A stretch of 64,000 nucleotides of DNA from Solimonas terrae. Lineage in GTDB: Bacteria; Pseudomonadota; Gammaproteobacteria; Nevskiales; Nevskiaceae. The position numbers and the translations under genes are program-made. Location of the stretch: NCBI RefSeq assembly GCF_011067135.1, contig NZ_JAAMOW010000001.1:186001-250000 (forward strand), read 5' to 3'. The first letter of the stretch is position 1. Every line of letters starts with the position of its first letter. The notes under the pieces were generated by a model that was given only the letters and a program-made list of their open reading frames with translations, was not told the DNA's origin and made no database searches. Shown in pieces: positions 47,265 to 56,459 of this stretch.

Positions 47265-48104
47265 ATGGACACGCACACCATGGGCAAGCTGCAAGGCAAG
47301 GTCGCACTCATCACCGGCTCGGGACGCGGCATCGGCCGTGAAGTCGCACTCAAGCTCGCGTCGGAAGGCGCGGCCGTTGTCGTCAACGACCTCGATCCGG
47401 CGCCGGCGCAGGAAACCGTCGCGGCCATCGAGACGGCGGGCGGCAAGGCCGTGGCCTGTGTCGGCAGCGTCACGGCGGTCGACTTCGCCGAGCGCTTCGT
47501 CAAGACCGCGATCGACCAGTTCCGTGGCCTCGACATCATCGTCAACAACGCCGGCTACACCTGGGACAGCGTCGTCCAGAAGATGACCGACGAGCAGTGG
47601 TACGCGATGATCGACGTCCATCTCACGGCGCCGTTCCGCATCCTGCGCGCAGCGGCCGGCTTCATCCGCGAAGCCTCCAAGAAGGAAGCCGAAGCCGGCA
47701 TCGAGAACTTCCGCAAGGTCGTCAACATCTCGTCGATCGCCGGAACGGGCGGCAATGCCGGGCAGATCAACTACTCGGCCGGCAAGGCCGGCATCCTCGG
47801 CATGACCAAGACCATGGCCAAGGAGTGGGGACGCTTCAAGGTCAACGTCAACGCGGTCGCTTTCGGCCTGATCAAGACGCGCCTGACCGAGGCGCAGGCC
47901 GGGACCGGCGCTGCGGTCGACATCGAGGGCCGCAAGATCAAGGTCGGCATCGGCGCCGATCTGATGAGGGCACTCGAGACGCAGATCCCGCTCGGCCGCG
48001 GCGGTACGCCGACCGAGGCCGCCGGCGCGGTGGCGCTGTTCTGCTACCCGGAATCGAACTACATCAGCGGCGAAACCGTCGTCTGCGGCGGCGGCTTCCG
48101 CTAG
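47265..48104 (+). CDS. SDR-family oxidoreductase (3-hydroxyacyl-CoA dehydrogenase-like)
   Basis: A 279-residue classical short-chain dehydrogenase. Cofactor motif TGSGRGIG, NNAG in VNNAGYTWDS, catalytic Ser in VNISSIAG and Tyr-x-x-x-Lys in NYSAGKAG. ATG 47280 is an alternative start. As last gene of the thiolase-MaoC operon it is placed to oxidise the 3-hydroxyacyl-CoA before thiolysis. Confidence 0.92.
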   Translation: MDTHTMGKLQGKVALITGSGRGIGREVALKLASEGAAVVVNDLDPAPAQETVAAIETAGGKAVACVGSVTAVDFAERFVKTAIDQFRGLDIIVNNAGYTWDSVVQKMTDEQWYAMIDVHLTAPFRILRAAAGFIREASKKEAEAGIENFRKVVNISSIAGTGGNAGQINYSAGKAGILGMTKTMAKEWGRFKVNVNAVAFGLIKTRLTEAQAGTGAAVDIEGRKIKVGIGADLMRALETQIPLGRGGTPTEAAGAVALFCYPESNYISGETVVCGGGFR

Positions 48105-48192
48105 CAGGGGGAGGTAGACGCCGACGAGCGTGCCCTGCAACGCCCGTCTCGCACTCTGACGCGAGCGTGCCGAGCAAGCCGCAGGCACAGGG

Positions 48193-49821
48193 TCAATTGG
48201 AGGCGACGTTCCAAAGCCCCTGATAGCGCTGACGCAGGAGCTTCTTGTCGATCTTGCCGGTCGCCGTCAGCGGGATCGGTGCGAAGACCACATCGTCCGG
48301 CGTCCACCACTTGGCGATGCGGGGGGCGAGGTACGCCAGCACCTCGGCCCTGGTCGGCGTCCGGTCCGGCATCGCCTCGATGACGAGCAGCGGGCGTTCG
48401 TCCCACTTCGGGTGCGGCAGGCCGATGACGCCGGCAATCCTGACGCCGGGGCAGCCGGCGGCGATGTTTTCGAGGTCGATGGAGCTGATCCATTCGCCGC
48501 CGGACTTGATGACGTCCTTCTTGCGGTCGGTAAGACGCAGAAAGCCGTGCTCGTCGAGCGTCGCGACATCGCCGGTATCGAACCAGCCGTCGCCATCGGT
48601 CGCCGACTCGGCGCGCCGATAGTACTGCTGCACGACCCACGGGCCGCGTACCTGCAGCGAGCCGGACGAGACGCCGTCGCGCGGCACCTCGTTGCCGGCA
48701 TCATCCACGCAGCGTGCTTCGACGCCGAACTGCAGGCGCCCCTGGCGCGTCCACAGCGTGTCCCACATCGGCTCGTCGCCGAGCGCCGCGAGCGCCGGTG
48801 TCGGCGTCGCGACGACGCCGAGCGGACAGGTTTCCGTCATTCCCCAGATCTGCAGCACCTGCACGCCGTAGCGTCGGTGGAAGGTTTCGGCCATGACGCG
48901 GGGCACGGCCGAGCCGCCGATCATGATGCGCTTCAGGCTGCCCGGCGTGGCGTCGTTCTCCGCCAGCCAGTTCAGATAGCCGGTCCAGACCGTCGGCACG
49001 CCGCCGGTGAAGGTCACGCCTTCGTTGCGGATCAGTTCGTGCAGGGTCGCACCATCCATGCGGTCCGCGGACAGCACGAACTTGGCGCCGCAGATCGCCG
49101 CGGCAAACGGCAGGCCCCAGGCGGTGGCGTGATACATCGAGGAGCACGGCATGATGACGTCGAACGCCGTGATGCCGAATGCGGACGCCAGGCTCTCGGC
49201 CATGGCGTGCAGGACGATGGCGCGATGGCTGTAGAGAACGCCCTTGGGATCGCCGGTAGTACCCGAGGTGTAGCAGAGAACGGCACCTGCGTTTTCATCG
49301 AGGCTCGGCCAGCGGTGCTCGCCGGTTTCGGCCGCGATCAGCGTCTCGTAGCACAGCGCGCCGACGCGACCGCTCTCGTGACGCTCGGCGTCGCTGAGCA
49401 TGACGTAGCGCTTGATGTGGCGCAGCTGCGGGGCAATACGCTCGACCAACGACAACAGATTGCGATCGAACAGCAGGATGCTGCTCTCGGCGTGGTCGAG
49501 CGTGTAGATGATCTGTTCGTCGTGCAGCCGCGGATTCGCGGTATGCAGGACCGCGCCGGTGCCCGGCACGGCGTAGAACAGCTCCAGATGCCGATGCGTA
49601 TTCCAGGCCAGTGTGCTGACCGCACCGCCGGCATTGACGCCCAGACCTTGCAGCGCCTGCGCGGCCTGGCGCGCGCGCTGGGCGAGCCCGGCATAGTCGT
49701 AACGCCACAGCGGCTCGTCGATGAGTCGCGAGACGATCTCACGACGCCCATGCGCGCGTGCGGCAAAGTTCAGGATGGACGATATCAGCAGCGGTGCAGG
49801 CTGCATCAGGCCGGCTTTCAT
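48193..49821 (-). CDS. fatty-acyl-CoA synthetase (AMP-binding)
   Basis: A 542-residue ANL ligase of the medium/long-chain fatty-acyl type. [18 protein letters not shown] is the ATP motif, [11 protein letters not shown] the A5 region, [21 protein letters not shown] and [17 protein letters not shown] the hinge and C-domain; the catalytic Lys is in [10 protein letters not shown]. It converges on the SDR gene and lies downstream of the acyl-CoA dehydrogenase pair on the same strand, 190 bases away. Confidence 0.92.
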   Translation of the reverse strand: MKAGLMQPAPLLISSILNFAARAHGRREIVSRLIDEPLWRYDYAGLAQRARQAAQALQGLGVNAGGAVSTLAWNTHRHLELFYAVPGTGAVLHTANPRLHDEQIIYTLDHAESSILLFDRNLLSLVERIAPQLRHIKRYVMLSDAERHESGRVGALCYETLIAAETGEHRWPSLDENAGAVLCYTSGTTGDPKGVLYSHRAIVLHAMAESLASAFGITAFDVIMPCSSMYHATAWGLPFAAAICGAKFVLSADRMDGATLHELIRNEGVTFTGGVPTVWTGYLNWLAENDATPGSLKRIMIGGSAVPRVMAETFHRRYGVQVLQIWGMTETCPLGVVATPTPALAALGDEPMWDTLWTRQGRLQFGVEARCVDDAGNEVPRDGVSSGSLQVRGPWVVQQYYRRAESATDGDGWFDTGDVATLDEHGFLRLTDRKKDVIKSGGEWISSIDLENIAAGCPGVRIAGVIGLPHPKWDERPLLVIEAMPDRTPTRAEVLAYLAPRIAKWWTPDDVVFAPIPLTATGKIDKKLLRQRYQGLWNVASN

Positions 49822-49959
49822 CGAGGTTCCTCCGCTTTGGTCAGTGCGATTCGCGGCTGACTTGACGCTTTGCGAGCGCCAGGAGTTCCCCGCCGATCCC
49901 GGCGATGCCGTCGCCTGCCATCGCGCAGACGCGATACGGGAATTTTGTGAGTGTTGTCA

Positions 49960-49988
49960 GAATTGCATCGATAAATGCGCCGCAATTC
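49960..49988. promoter_or_regulatory. weak inverted repeat upstream of the acyl-CoA synthetase
   Basis: Seven-base arms GAATTGC and GCAATTC separated by 15 bases, about 140 bases before the synthetase start on the minus strand. It could be an operator for a separate promoter; the signal is short and unsupported by a second copy. Confidence 0.3.
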
Positions 49989-50011
49989 ATCGGCACGATG
50001 GTTCGGTGACT

Positions 50012-51259
50012 TCAACCACTCGAGGCGCGTCTCTCCGAGAGACTCTTGAAAGTGACATCACGGTCAACCCGAATGTCCGCCGGCATGCCCAGCACACGCT
50101 CGGAAATGATGTTCTTCAGGATCTCGTCGGTTCCGCCGGCAATTCGCATCGCCGCGCCCCAGAAGAAGTTCCACTGGAAACGGCCTGGCAAGGAGTGCGA
50201 GCCCATCTCGTTCACCATTCCGTACTGGTCGAGGATGTCGAGGGCTTCGTAGGCAACGACTTGCATCTGCCGCGCGGCGACGACTTTGCCGATCGAATTC
50301 TCAGGACCCGGCGTCTGGCCGCGACTCAAGGCCGTAAGGGCACGCAAGCGGGTCAGCCGCAGTCCTTCGGACATGACATAGCCTTCCGCGAGTCTCGCGC
50401 GAAATGCGCCGTCGCCGGCAGCGGTGCCCGTCCCGCCAAGTCCTGGCAATCCTTGCGCAAGCTTGAGCAGGTCACGCCAGCCCGCACCCATGGCGCCGCC
50501 AACCGTCACACGCTCGTTCATGAGTGTGAACAGCGCCACTTTCCAGCCGCCGTCGATTTCGCCAAGACGTTGACTGTCCGGGATGCGCACGCCGTTGAAG
50601 TAGACCTCGTTGAAATCCCGCTGGTCAGATGCCTGACGGATCGGGACCACGGAGATACCTTGGGCCTTCATGTCGACCCAGAACATCGTCAAGCCCTTAT
50701 GTTTCGGAACGTCCGGGTTGGTTCGCACCAGAACAATTCCGAAGTCGGAATAGTGGGCGCCGGAGGTCCATACCTTCTGGCCATCGACGATCCAATCCCC
50801 CGAACCATCGTCGGCCAGCACGGCGCGAGTTCGGACGCCCGCCACATCCGATCCCGCGGAAGGTTCGGAAAACAACTGACACCAGATTTGTTCACCTCGG
50901 AGCGCAGGCGCCACCAGGCGTGCCTTGGTTGCCTTGTCGGCGAACGCCATGACGGTCGGGACACACATTCCCAGGCCGATGGTGAACACGCCGGTGTCCA
51001 GGCCCAACTTTTCTTCTTCTTCGTCGAAAATCGCTTGCTCGATCAGGCGGCCGCCTCGTCCGCCCCAGGCTTCGGGCCAGGTGATGCAGGCGTATCGCGC
51101 ATCCGCCTTTTTTGCCTGCCATGCCTTGGAGTACTCCAGCAACGCCGACTCGTTCGTTCTCAAGTCTTCATCGTCACGCCGACGAAGTGCGTTGGCCGCG
51201 AGCCACTCGCGGACCTGCTGACGGAACGCCGCATCCTGATCACTATCCTTGAAATCCAT
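50012..51259 (-). CDS. acyl-CoA dehydrogenase, subunit A of a likely heteromer
   Basis: A 415-residue acyl-CoA dehydrogenase: N-terminal helical domain, FAD-binding CQLFSEPSAGSDVA, WIVDGQKVWTSGAHYSDFGI and a C-terminal helical domain with AGGTDEILKNIISERVLG. In the usual place of the catalytic Glu of short/medium-chain enzymes (YEGTSQI) it has AGGTDEI, as in steroid-degrading FadE/ChsE subunits. It starts 3 bases after the stop of a second dehydrogenase, which argues for a two-gene alpha2beta2 enzyme. Confidence 0.9.
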   Translation of the reverse strand: MDFKDSDQDAAFRQQVREWLAANALRRRDDEDLRTNESALLEYSKAWQAKKADARYACITWPEAWGGRGGRLIEQAIFDEEEEKLGLDTGVFTIGLGMCVPTVMAFADKATKARLVAPALRGEQIWCQLFSEPSAGSDVAGVRTRAVLADDGSGDWIVDGQKVWTSGAHYSDFGIVLVRTNPDVPKHKGLTMFWVDMKAQGISVVPIRQASDQRDFNEVYFNGVRIPDSQRLGEIDGGWKVALFTLMNERVTVGGAMGAGWRDLLKLAQGLPGLGGTGTAAGDGAFRARLAEGYVMSEGLRLTRLRALTALSRGQTPGPENSIGKVVAARQMQVVAYEALDILDQYGMVNEMGSHSLPGRFQWNFFWGAAMRIAGGTDEILKNIISERVLGMPADIRVDRDVTFKSLSERRASSG

Positions 51260-51262
51260 CGT

Positions 51263-52390
51263 TTACGCTCCGCTCTCGATCAGGTCGGCTTGTTCCAGAC
51301 AGGAAATCAGCTGCTCACGCCAGAGGGGTAATGCACCCAGGCACAGGGCGAGCTGTCGTGATCGCCGAAGATGCAGATGACAGTCCATCTCCCAGGTGAA
51401 GCCCATACCGCCATGGGTCTGCAGACTTTCCTGCGCCGCGAATTCATAAGCCATCGTGCCGGCAATGCGGGCCGCGGCGGCGGCACGCGGGAGATCCTCT
51501 GCGTTCGTGGACAGAGCCCATGCGCCGAAATACGCGTTCGAGCGCGCGATCTCCTTCTTGATATAGAGGTCAGCGAGCTTGTGCTTGATCGCCTGGTAGC
51601 TGTTGATCGTTCTGCCGAATGCGTAACGTTCGGACGAAAACGTCAAGGCTGCTTCCAGGCAGCGCTCGGCGCCACCGACCTGTTCGAAGGCGACCACCAC
51701 AGCGGCCCGGTTGAGAAGGACTGCCAATCGATCGCCTGCGTTCCGACCTCCGTCGAGCGGCTGACAGGGTGCATCCTCAAAGGCGATCTTCGCCAAGTTG
51801 CGCGTCGGATCCAGAGCGTCGAGCGTCGTCCGGCTGACGCCTTCGCCCTCGAGATTCACGACGAACAATCCGGGACCACTTTCGCTGCGTGCAGCAACGA
51901 TCGCGTGAGTCGCCGTGCCGCCGTCGGTAACCGGAAATTTCGTGCCGGTCATCCTTCCTTTGACGACGCGAGTCTCCGCCTTGCCGGGGGAGAAGTATCC
52001 GGGCCCCTCGGCTGTCGCGAGACAGCCGATCAGCTCCCCATGCGCGATCCTGGGCAGCAACTCGCGCTTCTGTGCTTCGCTGCCGAACTGCAGAATCGCC
52101 TCAGCAAAAAGATAGACCGTCGATACAAAGGGAATAGGGGCCACCACACGTCCCAGTTCCTCGGCGATCGCACAGAGATCGGTGTGGCCCATACCTGTAC
52201 CACCGAACTCCTCGGGAATGGCGATGCCCGTCCAACCCAACTCGACGACGTGCTTCCAGAGGCTTTTATCGAATCCGAGATGAGGGGCCTCCAGCACCTT
52301 TCGCGTCACGCTACTCGGGCACTCCGCTTCCAGAAGGCGCCGAGCGTGCTCCTTCAGGAGCACCTGTTCCTCAGAGAAATCGAAATTCAA
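51263..52390 (-). CDS. acyl-CoA dehydrogenase, subunit B of a likely heteromer
   Basis: A 375-residue acyl-CoA dehydrogenase with NFDFSEEQVLLKEHARRLLE at the N-terminus and the C-terminal QTHGGMGFTWEMDCHLHLRR motif of the smaller subunit in ChsE-type pairs. I place the start at TTG 52390, with GGGAG 9 bases upstream; the longer open frame to 52531 has no family match at its start. It is cotranscribed with subunit A, a CoA ligase and a crotonase, downstream of operator 2a. Confidence 0.88.
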   Translation of the reverse strand: MNFDFSEEQVLLKEHARRLLEAECPSSVTRKVLEAPHLGFDKSLWKHVVELGWTGIAIPEEFGGTGMGHTDLCAIAEELGRVVAPIPFVSTVYLFAEAILQFGSEAQKRELLPRIAHGELIGCLATAEGPGYFSPGKAETRVVKGRMTGTKFPVTDGGTATHAIVAARSESGPGLFVVNLEGEGVSRTTLDALDPTRNLAKIAFEDAPCQPLDGGRNAGDRLAVLLNRAAVVVAFEQVGGAERCLEAALTFSSERYAFGRTINSYQAIKHKLADLYIKKEIARSNAYFGAWALSTNAEDLPRAAAAARIAGTMAYEFAAQESLQTHGGMGFTWEMDCHLHLRRSRQLALCLGALPLWREQLISCLEQADLIESGA

Positions 52391-52433
52391 GGTCCAACAC
52401 TCCCTTGCTGCATATCCTGGAAAAGCCAGGCTT

Positions 52434-53909
52434 CTAGGACGCCAGTCCCAGCCGCTGGATCGCGGAGTCCCGCACCGCGCTGCGACGGACCTTTCCTGCG
52501 TCATCGCGCAGTGCGTAGTCGACGAATTCAACCGAGCGCGGGACTTTGTAGCGCGCCAGCTTTTCGCCCAGATACTTCAGGAGATCCTCGGATTGAAGTC
52601 CCGGGTCGGCATGGACAACGGCATGCACACGTTTCCCGAGATCGGCATCCGGCAGGCCGACGACCGCGCACGACCTGACGAGGGGATGCGAATCAATGGC
52701 CGCCTCTACCTCTGCCGGGTAAATGTTGGCGCCGCCAACCACGATCATGTCAGTGCGACGATCGCTGATATACAGGAACCCATCCTCGTCCATCCAGCCC
52801 AGATCACCGAGGGATTCCCAACCGTCTTTTTCTTTCTTCTCGGCCCCGACGTAGCGATAGCTGGGCGGCGCTCCCTCCGGGCCTCTCATGTAGATTTCGC
52901 CCACTTCGCCCGGCTTGGCCACTTCGCCAGCATCGGTGAGGACTTTCATCTGCCCACCTGCGATGGGCTTGCCAACCGAACCACGGTGATCGAGCCACTC
53001 GCTGCCGTTGATGGCCGTGACCGAGATGGTTTCGGTTCCGCCATACATCTCCCACACTTTTTCCGGTCCGATGAGATCGATCCAGGCCTGCTTGAGCCAT
53101 TCAGGGCAGGGCGCCGCCATGTGCCAAAGCACGCGGATCGACGACAGGTCGTATTTTTCGGGCTGCTCCTGGATCACCTTCAGCATGCGGGACAGCATGG
53201 TCGGCACGAAATTCACGAAGGTGATCCGGTACCGCTGGATCATTTCCAGTGCCTTGAGCGCGTCGAAGGCCGGCATTACGACAATGTGCTGCCCCTCGAG
53301 AAGCCCGTTGACGGAAAGCACGAATGGCGTGTTGTGATAGAGCGGCCCGGGTATGAGCTGGCAGTCGTCCGGCTGCATGCCCATGTTCAGAGGTCCGCTT
53401 CCGGCCCCGACCATGTTGACGGCCGGGATGCCGGCAAGGATCAGCTTGGGGCGCCCGGTACTGCCACCCGATGTAGCGGCCTTGAGTATGGGAGAAATAC
53501 GTTCTTCGAGCGGCTCATCGCTCAGGGATGGATCCGGCAGAAAGCCCAGGGGGAAGCAGCGACGCCCCGGATGAGCCGCCGGATCGACACCGACGATCAG
53601 CGCCGGATTGGCCAATTCGACGATGGCCTCTCGCTCGACGTTGGGCAGACGATGAGAGACCGTCTGCGGCACCGCTCCGATCTTCCAGCACGCGAAGAGC
53701 GCCACGTAAAAATCGATGGAATTGGGAAGTGCGAGCGTGACGAAGTCACCCAATTTGACCCCAGCTGATTCGAAGGCGCGTGCCATCCGGTTGCTGGCCC
53801 GATCCAGTTCATGCCGTGTGACCGTAACGCCCTCGCATGTGATGGCCTTCGCGTCCGGGGCAGCCGCCACGAGATCGCGAATGGTTCGGACAATCGGCTG
53901 GAATTTCAT
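52434..53909 (-). CDS. AMP-forming CoA ligase, bile-acid/steroid-CoA ligase-like
   Basis: A 491-residue ANL ligase. The ATP motif is ATSGGSTGRPKLI, a Gly-rich variant (SGGSTG) common in bile-acid- and cyclic-acid-CoA ligases. YGGTETIS and YISDRRTDMIVVGGANIYPAEVE follow. The C-terminal catalytic Lys region reads DDAGKVRRSAVR. ATG 53909 is chosen; TTG 53927 is also in frame. It would activate the acid entering the pathway whose CoA ester is used by the adjacent dehydrogenase pair. Confidence 0.88.
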   Translation of the reverse strand: MKFQPIVRTIRDLVAAAPDAKAITCEGVTVTRHELDRASNRMARAFESAGVKLGDFVTLALPNSIDFYVALFACWKIGAVPQTVSHRLPNVEREAIVELANPALIVGVDPAAHPGRRCFPLGFLPDPSLSDEPLEERISPILKAATSGGSTGRPKLILAGIPAVNMVGAGSGPLNMGMQPDDCQLIPGPLYHNTPFVLSVNGLLEGQHIVVMPAFDALKALEMIQRYRITFVNFVPTMLSRMLKVIQEQPEKYDLSSIRVLWHMAAPCPEWLKQAWIDLIGPEKVWEMYGGTETISVTAINGSEWLDHRGSVGKPIAGGQMKVLTDAGEVAKPGEVGEIYMRGPEGAPPSYRYVGAEKKEKDGWESLGDLGWMDEDGFLYISDRRTDMIVVGGANIYPAEVEAAIDSHPLVRSCAVVGLPDADLGKRVHAVVHADPGLQSEDLLKYLGEKLARYKVPRSVEFVDYALRDDAGKVRRSAVRDSAIQRLGLAS

Positions 53910-53930
53910 TGTGGACACAGGGCTCAAACC

Positions 53931-54797
53931 TCAGACCTTCGACGAGCGCTTTGCGTCGGCCCGGATCACCTCGAGGCCGGCAGGATCGACGGGGTAGTTG
54001 AACTGAACGCGCGCATGCGCGTGTCCGACGTGATGCATGGCCAGCGCCGCATTGATCGCGTGATGTTGCCCCTGCAGGTCCATGCTGTGGTTGATCGCCT
54101 GCTTGGCCAGCTTGAGACCGATCGCCGGACGTGTCGCAATGCGACGGGCCAGATCCAGCGTGAACTCTGCGAGCTGATCACGCGGAACGACGTGATTGAC
54201 CATGCCCAGCTGCTGGCAGTCCTGCGCACTGAGGGTCTCGCCTGTGAAAAGCATCTCCTTTGCTCGACGGGGTCCCAGATCCCAGGCATGCAGGAAATAT
54301 TCGTGGCCGTTGACGCCAAAGGCGACGACCGGGTCTGAAAACTGCGCATCGTCGGAAGCGATGATGATGTCCATGGGCATGGCGAGCATCATGCCGCCCG
54401 CGATCGCCTTGCCTTGAACCTGCGCGATCGTCGGCTTGCCCACGTTGCGCCACTTCCAGTGCAGGCCGACAAAGTATTCCTCTTCGCCAGCGTAGTGCCC
54501 TGCCACGCCGGGTTCGTCGAGCCCTGCGGCCTGCACCACAGGCGAAAAGTCCGTCGTGGGCGCCGTCGCCTTCAGATCGTGACCGGACGAGAAATGGGGT
54601 CCGTCGGCGGCGAGAATGATCACTTTGACCGCGGGATCCCGGGCCGCAACATCGAAGGCGGCGTTGATCTCGTACAGCATCTGCATGTCTTGAGCGTTAC
54701 GCGTGTCCGGCCGCGCCAGAACGATTCGCGCAATATTGGGCTCCGGCATCTCGTACCGGATCTGGAGATATTCAGGGTTCGCTTTTTTGTCAGTCAT
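53931..54797 (-). CDS. crotonase-superfamily protein lacking the usual catalytic glutamates
   Basis: A 288-residue crotonase: IARIVLARPDTRNAQ, the oxyanion-hole segments HFSSGHDLKA and GKAIAGGMMLAMPMDI. Enoyl-CoA hydratases have Glu in GGGCELA and in the FGQPE loop; here the first is Met (GGMMLAM) and the second region is FSDPVV, so neither glutamate is present. It may be a C-C hydrolase, isomerase or decarboxylase rather than a hydratase. First gene of the operon that runs to 50012; palindrome 2a lies 64 bases upstream. Confidence 0.85.
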   Translation of the reverse strand: MTDKKANPEYLQIRYEMPEPNIARIVLARPDTRNAQDMQMLYEINAAFDVAARDPAVKVIILAADGPHFSSGHDLKATAPTTDFSPVVQAAGLDEPGVAGHYAGEEEYFVGLHWKWRNVGKPTIAQVQGKAIAGGMMLAMPMDIIIASDDAQFSDPVVAFGVNGHEYFLHAWDLGPRRAKEMLFTGETLSAQDCQQLGMVNHVVPRDQLAEFTLDLARRIATRPAIGLKLAKQAINHSMDLQGQHHAINAALAMHHVGHAHARVQFNYPVDPAGLEVIRADAKRSSKV

Positions 54798-54860
54798 TTG
54801 ATGCCCTCAGGGGCGTCGCCTAGTCGTGGGGCCAGAATAGCCAAGCCCGTTGACTTGCCC

Positions 54861-54881
54861 CCCCCTCACATTCGAAGGGGG
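54861..54881. promoter_or_regulatory. candidate operator 2a, bidirectional (GPH symporter / crotonase operon)
   Basis: Six-base arms CCCCCT and AGGGGG around CACATTCGA. On the plus strand CACGAT starts exactly 21 bp after the last G (54902); on the minus strand TATTCT starts 22 bp away (54839). It sits between divergent genes and should serve both. Probably bound by the LuxR regulator at 56460-59183. Confidence 0.68.
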
Positions 54882-54913
54882 AAGTCTGTGCTGGTCCGCA
54901 TCACGATGGAGAC

Positions 54914-56413
54914 ATGTCTACAAATCAGATCGATGTACCGATCCAGGCGGCCGCCATCGATTCGGCGATGGCTGCGAACGAGATCAACACGTCCGGCGCG
55001 CCTTTGCCGCTGAGGCAAAAGATCGGCTATGCCTTTGGCCAGCTGATCGAAATCACGATCAGCAGCATGCTGACCCTCTTCGCGCTCTACTACACAACGG
55101 CAGTGTGCGGGCTTCCCGGCGCGCTCGCCGGTGTCGCCTTGGGTGCGGGTCTGGTCATTGATGCGGTTGCCGACCCCTTGATCGGTTCGCTGTCGGACGC
55201 CTGGAAATCCAGATTCGGTCGCAGGGTTCCCTTCATGTTCGTCGGCGTGATTCCCCTGCTTGTGAGCTTCAATCTCCTGTTCGCCCTGCCATCCTCGCTC
55301 GGAAACACGGCGCTGTTCCTGTGGGTGATGCTGCTCTCCGTCACCATCCGCGTCTCGACGTCCTTGTTTGCTCTGCCTTATCAGGCGCTCGGCGTCGACT
55401 TGAGTGACGATTACGCCGAGCGTTCCTCGATGGCCTCGTGGCGCTGGGGCATCGGCATCATGGGAACTTTCGCGGTAATCGGCCTGGGCTACGGTGTGTT
55501 CCTCAAGGGACCCGGTGGCGTCTCTCACCGCGATGGGTACTTGTCCCTGACGCTGGCGCTATCCGTGCTGGTCATCGTGGCCGCCGCCATTTCGATCGCA
55601 ACAGGCCTGAGCGCCCGGCGCCCGCATCAAGAAGATCCGCAAATCGAGCAGCAGCTTTATCGCCGCCTCGTCGCCGAGCTCCGCGAAGTGTTTCGCAATG
55701 CCACCTTTCGAATGCTGTTCGCGGCCATCGTGCTCCTTCAGCTTTCCCAAGGCATCAATCAGGCCTTGGCGATGCACATGAGCCTGTATTTCTGGAAGTT
55801 CGATACGACGCAGCTGCAGATGGTTTCATTTGCCGCGGTCCTGGGATTGGTCGTCGCCGCTCCGATCGCGGGTCCGCTGCTAAAACGTTCGGAGAAGCGC
55901 ACGGTTCTTATCCTGGGCCTGCTCGGAATGGCGGTTTTCACGTCGGTGCCGGTCTTTCTTTCCTTGGCTGGTCTGCTGCCGGACGGCACGAACGTCGCTG
56001 CAGGTCTCATTACCGCGAGCGTCTTCGTCAGCGCGGTGGCTTTCGCGCTCTCGACCATCGCATTCATTGCGATCGTGCCCGACGCTGTCGACGAGCATGA
56101 GCATTTGTTCAGCACGCGCCGCGAAGGGCTCTTTTTTGCGGGATGGTCATTTGCATCGAAGGCGGCCATGGGCATGGGCCTTCTGGTCGGCGGCGTGGTT
56201 TTGCAGGTGATTCATTTTCCGTCTGTATCGGCGGGGCAGACCATTGACGTTGCTTCCATCTCGGAGACAACTCGCATGTGGCTGGGTCTGGCGGCAGGCC
56301 CGGGCTCTGCGCTGCTCGCACTGCTCGCGGTCGCATTGACGACGCGCTACAGGATCGACAAGGCAGCCCATGCCCGCATCATGCACGATCTGAATTCCCG
56401 CAGACGCGGGTGA
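54914..56413 (+). CDS. GPH-family (MelB-like) cation symporter
   Basis: A 499-residue membrane protein with about twelve segments. QKIGYAFGQLIEITISSMLTLFALYY, then the conserved DAVADPLIGSLSDAWKSRFGRRVP, is the hallmark of the glycoside-pentoside-hexuronide:cation symporter family. Substrates of this branch range from sugars to organic acids; in sterol- and terpenoid-rich islands similar transporters appear without a known sugar. The predicted -10 hexamer (54902-54907) puts the transcript start at the A of ATG 54914 and GGAG is only 2 bases from the ATG, so the mRNA may be leaderless. It converges on the regulator gene 46 bases away. Confidence 0.9.
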   Translation: MSTNQIDVPIQAAAIDSAMAANEINTSGAPLPLRQKIGYAFGQLIEITISSMLTLFALYYTTAVCGLPGALAGVALGAGLVIDAVADPLIGSLSDAWKSRFGRRVPFMFVGVIPLLVSFNLLFALPSSLGNTALFLWVMLLSVTIRVSTSLFALPYQALGVDLSDDYAERSSMASWRWGIGIMGTFAVIGLGYGVFLKGPGGVSHRDGYLSLTLALSVLVIVAAAISIATGLSARRPHQEDPQIEQQLYRRLVAELREVFRNATFRMLFAAIVLLQLSQGINQALAMHMSLYFWKFDTTQLQMVSFAAVLGLVVAAPIAGPLLKRSEKRTVLILGLLGMAVFTSVPVFLSLAGLLPDGTNVAAGLITASVFVSAVAFALSTIAFIAIVPDAVDEHEHLFSTRREGLFFAGWSFASKAAMGMGLLVGGVVLQVIHFPSVSAGQTIDVASISETTRMWLGLAAGPGSALLALLAVALTTRYRIDKAAHARIMHDLNSRRRG

Positions 56414-56459
56414 CGGAGGATGCTTCTGAACGGAGTGAAAGCCGATCGAGCCGGGCAGG

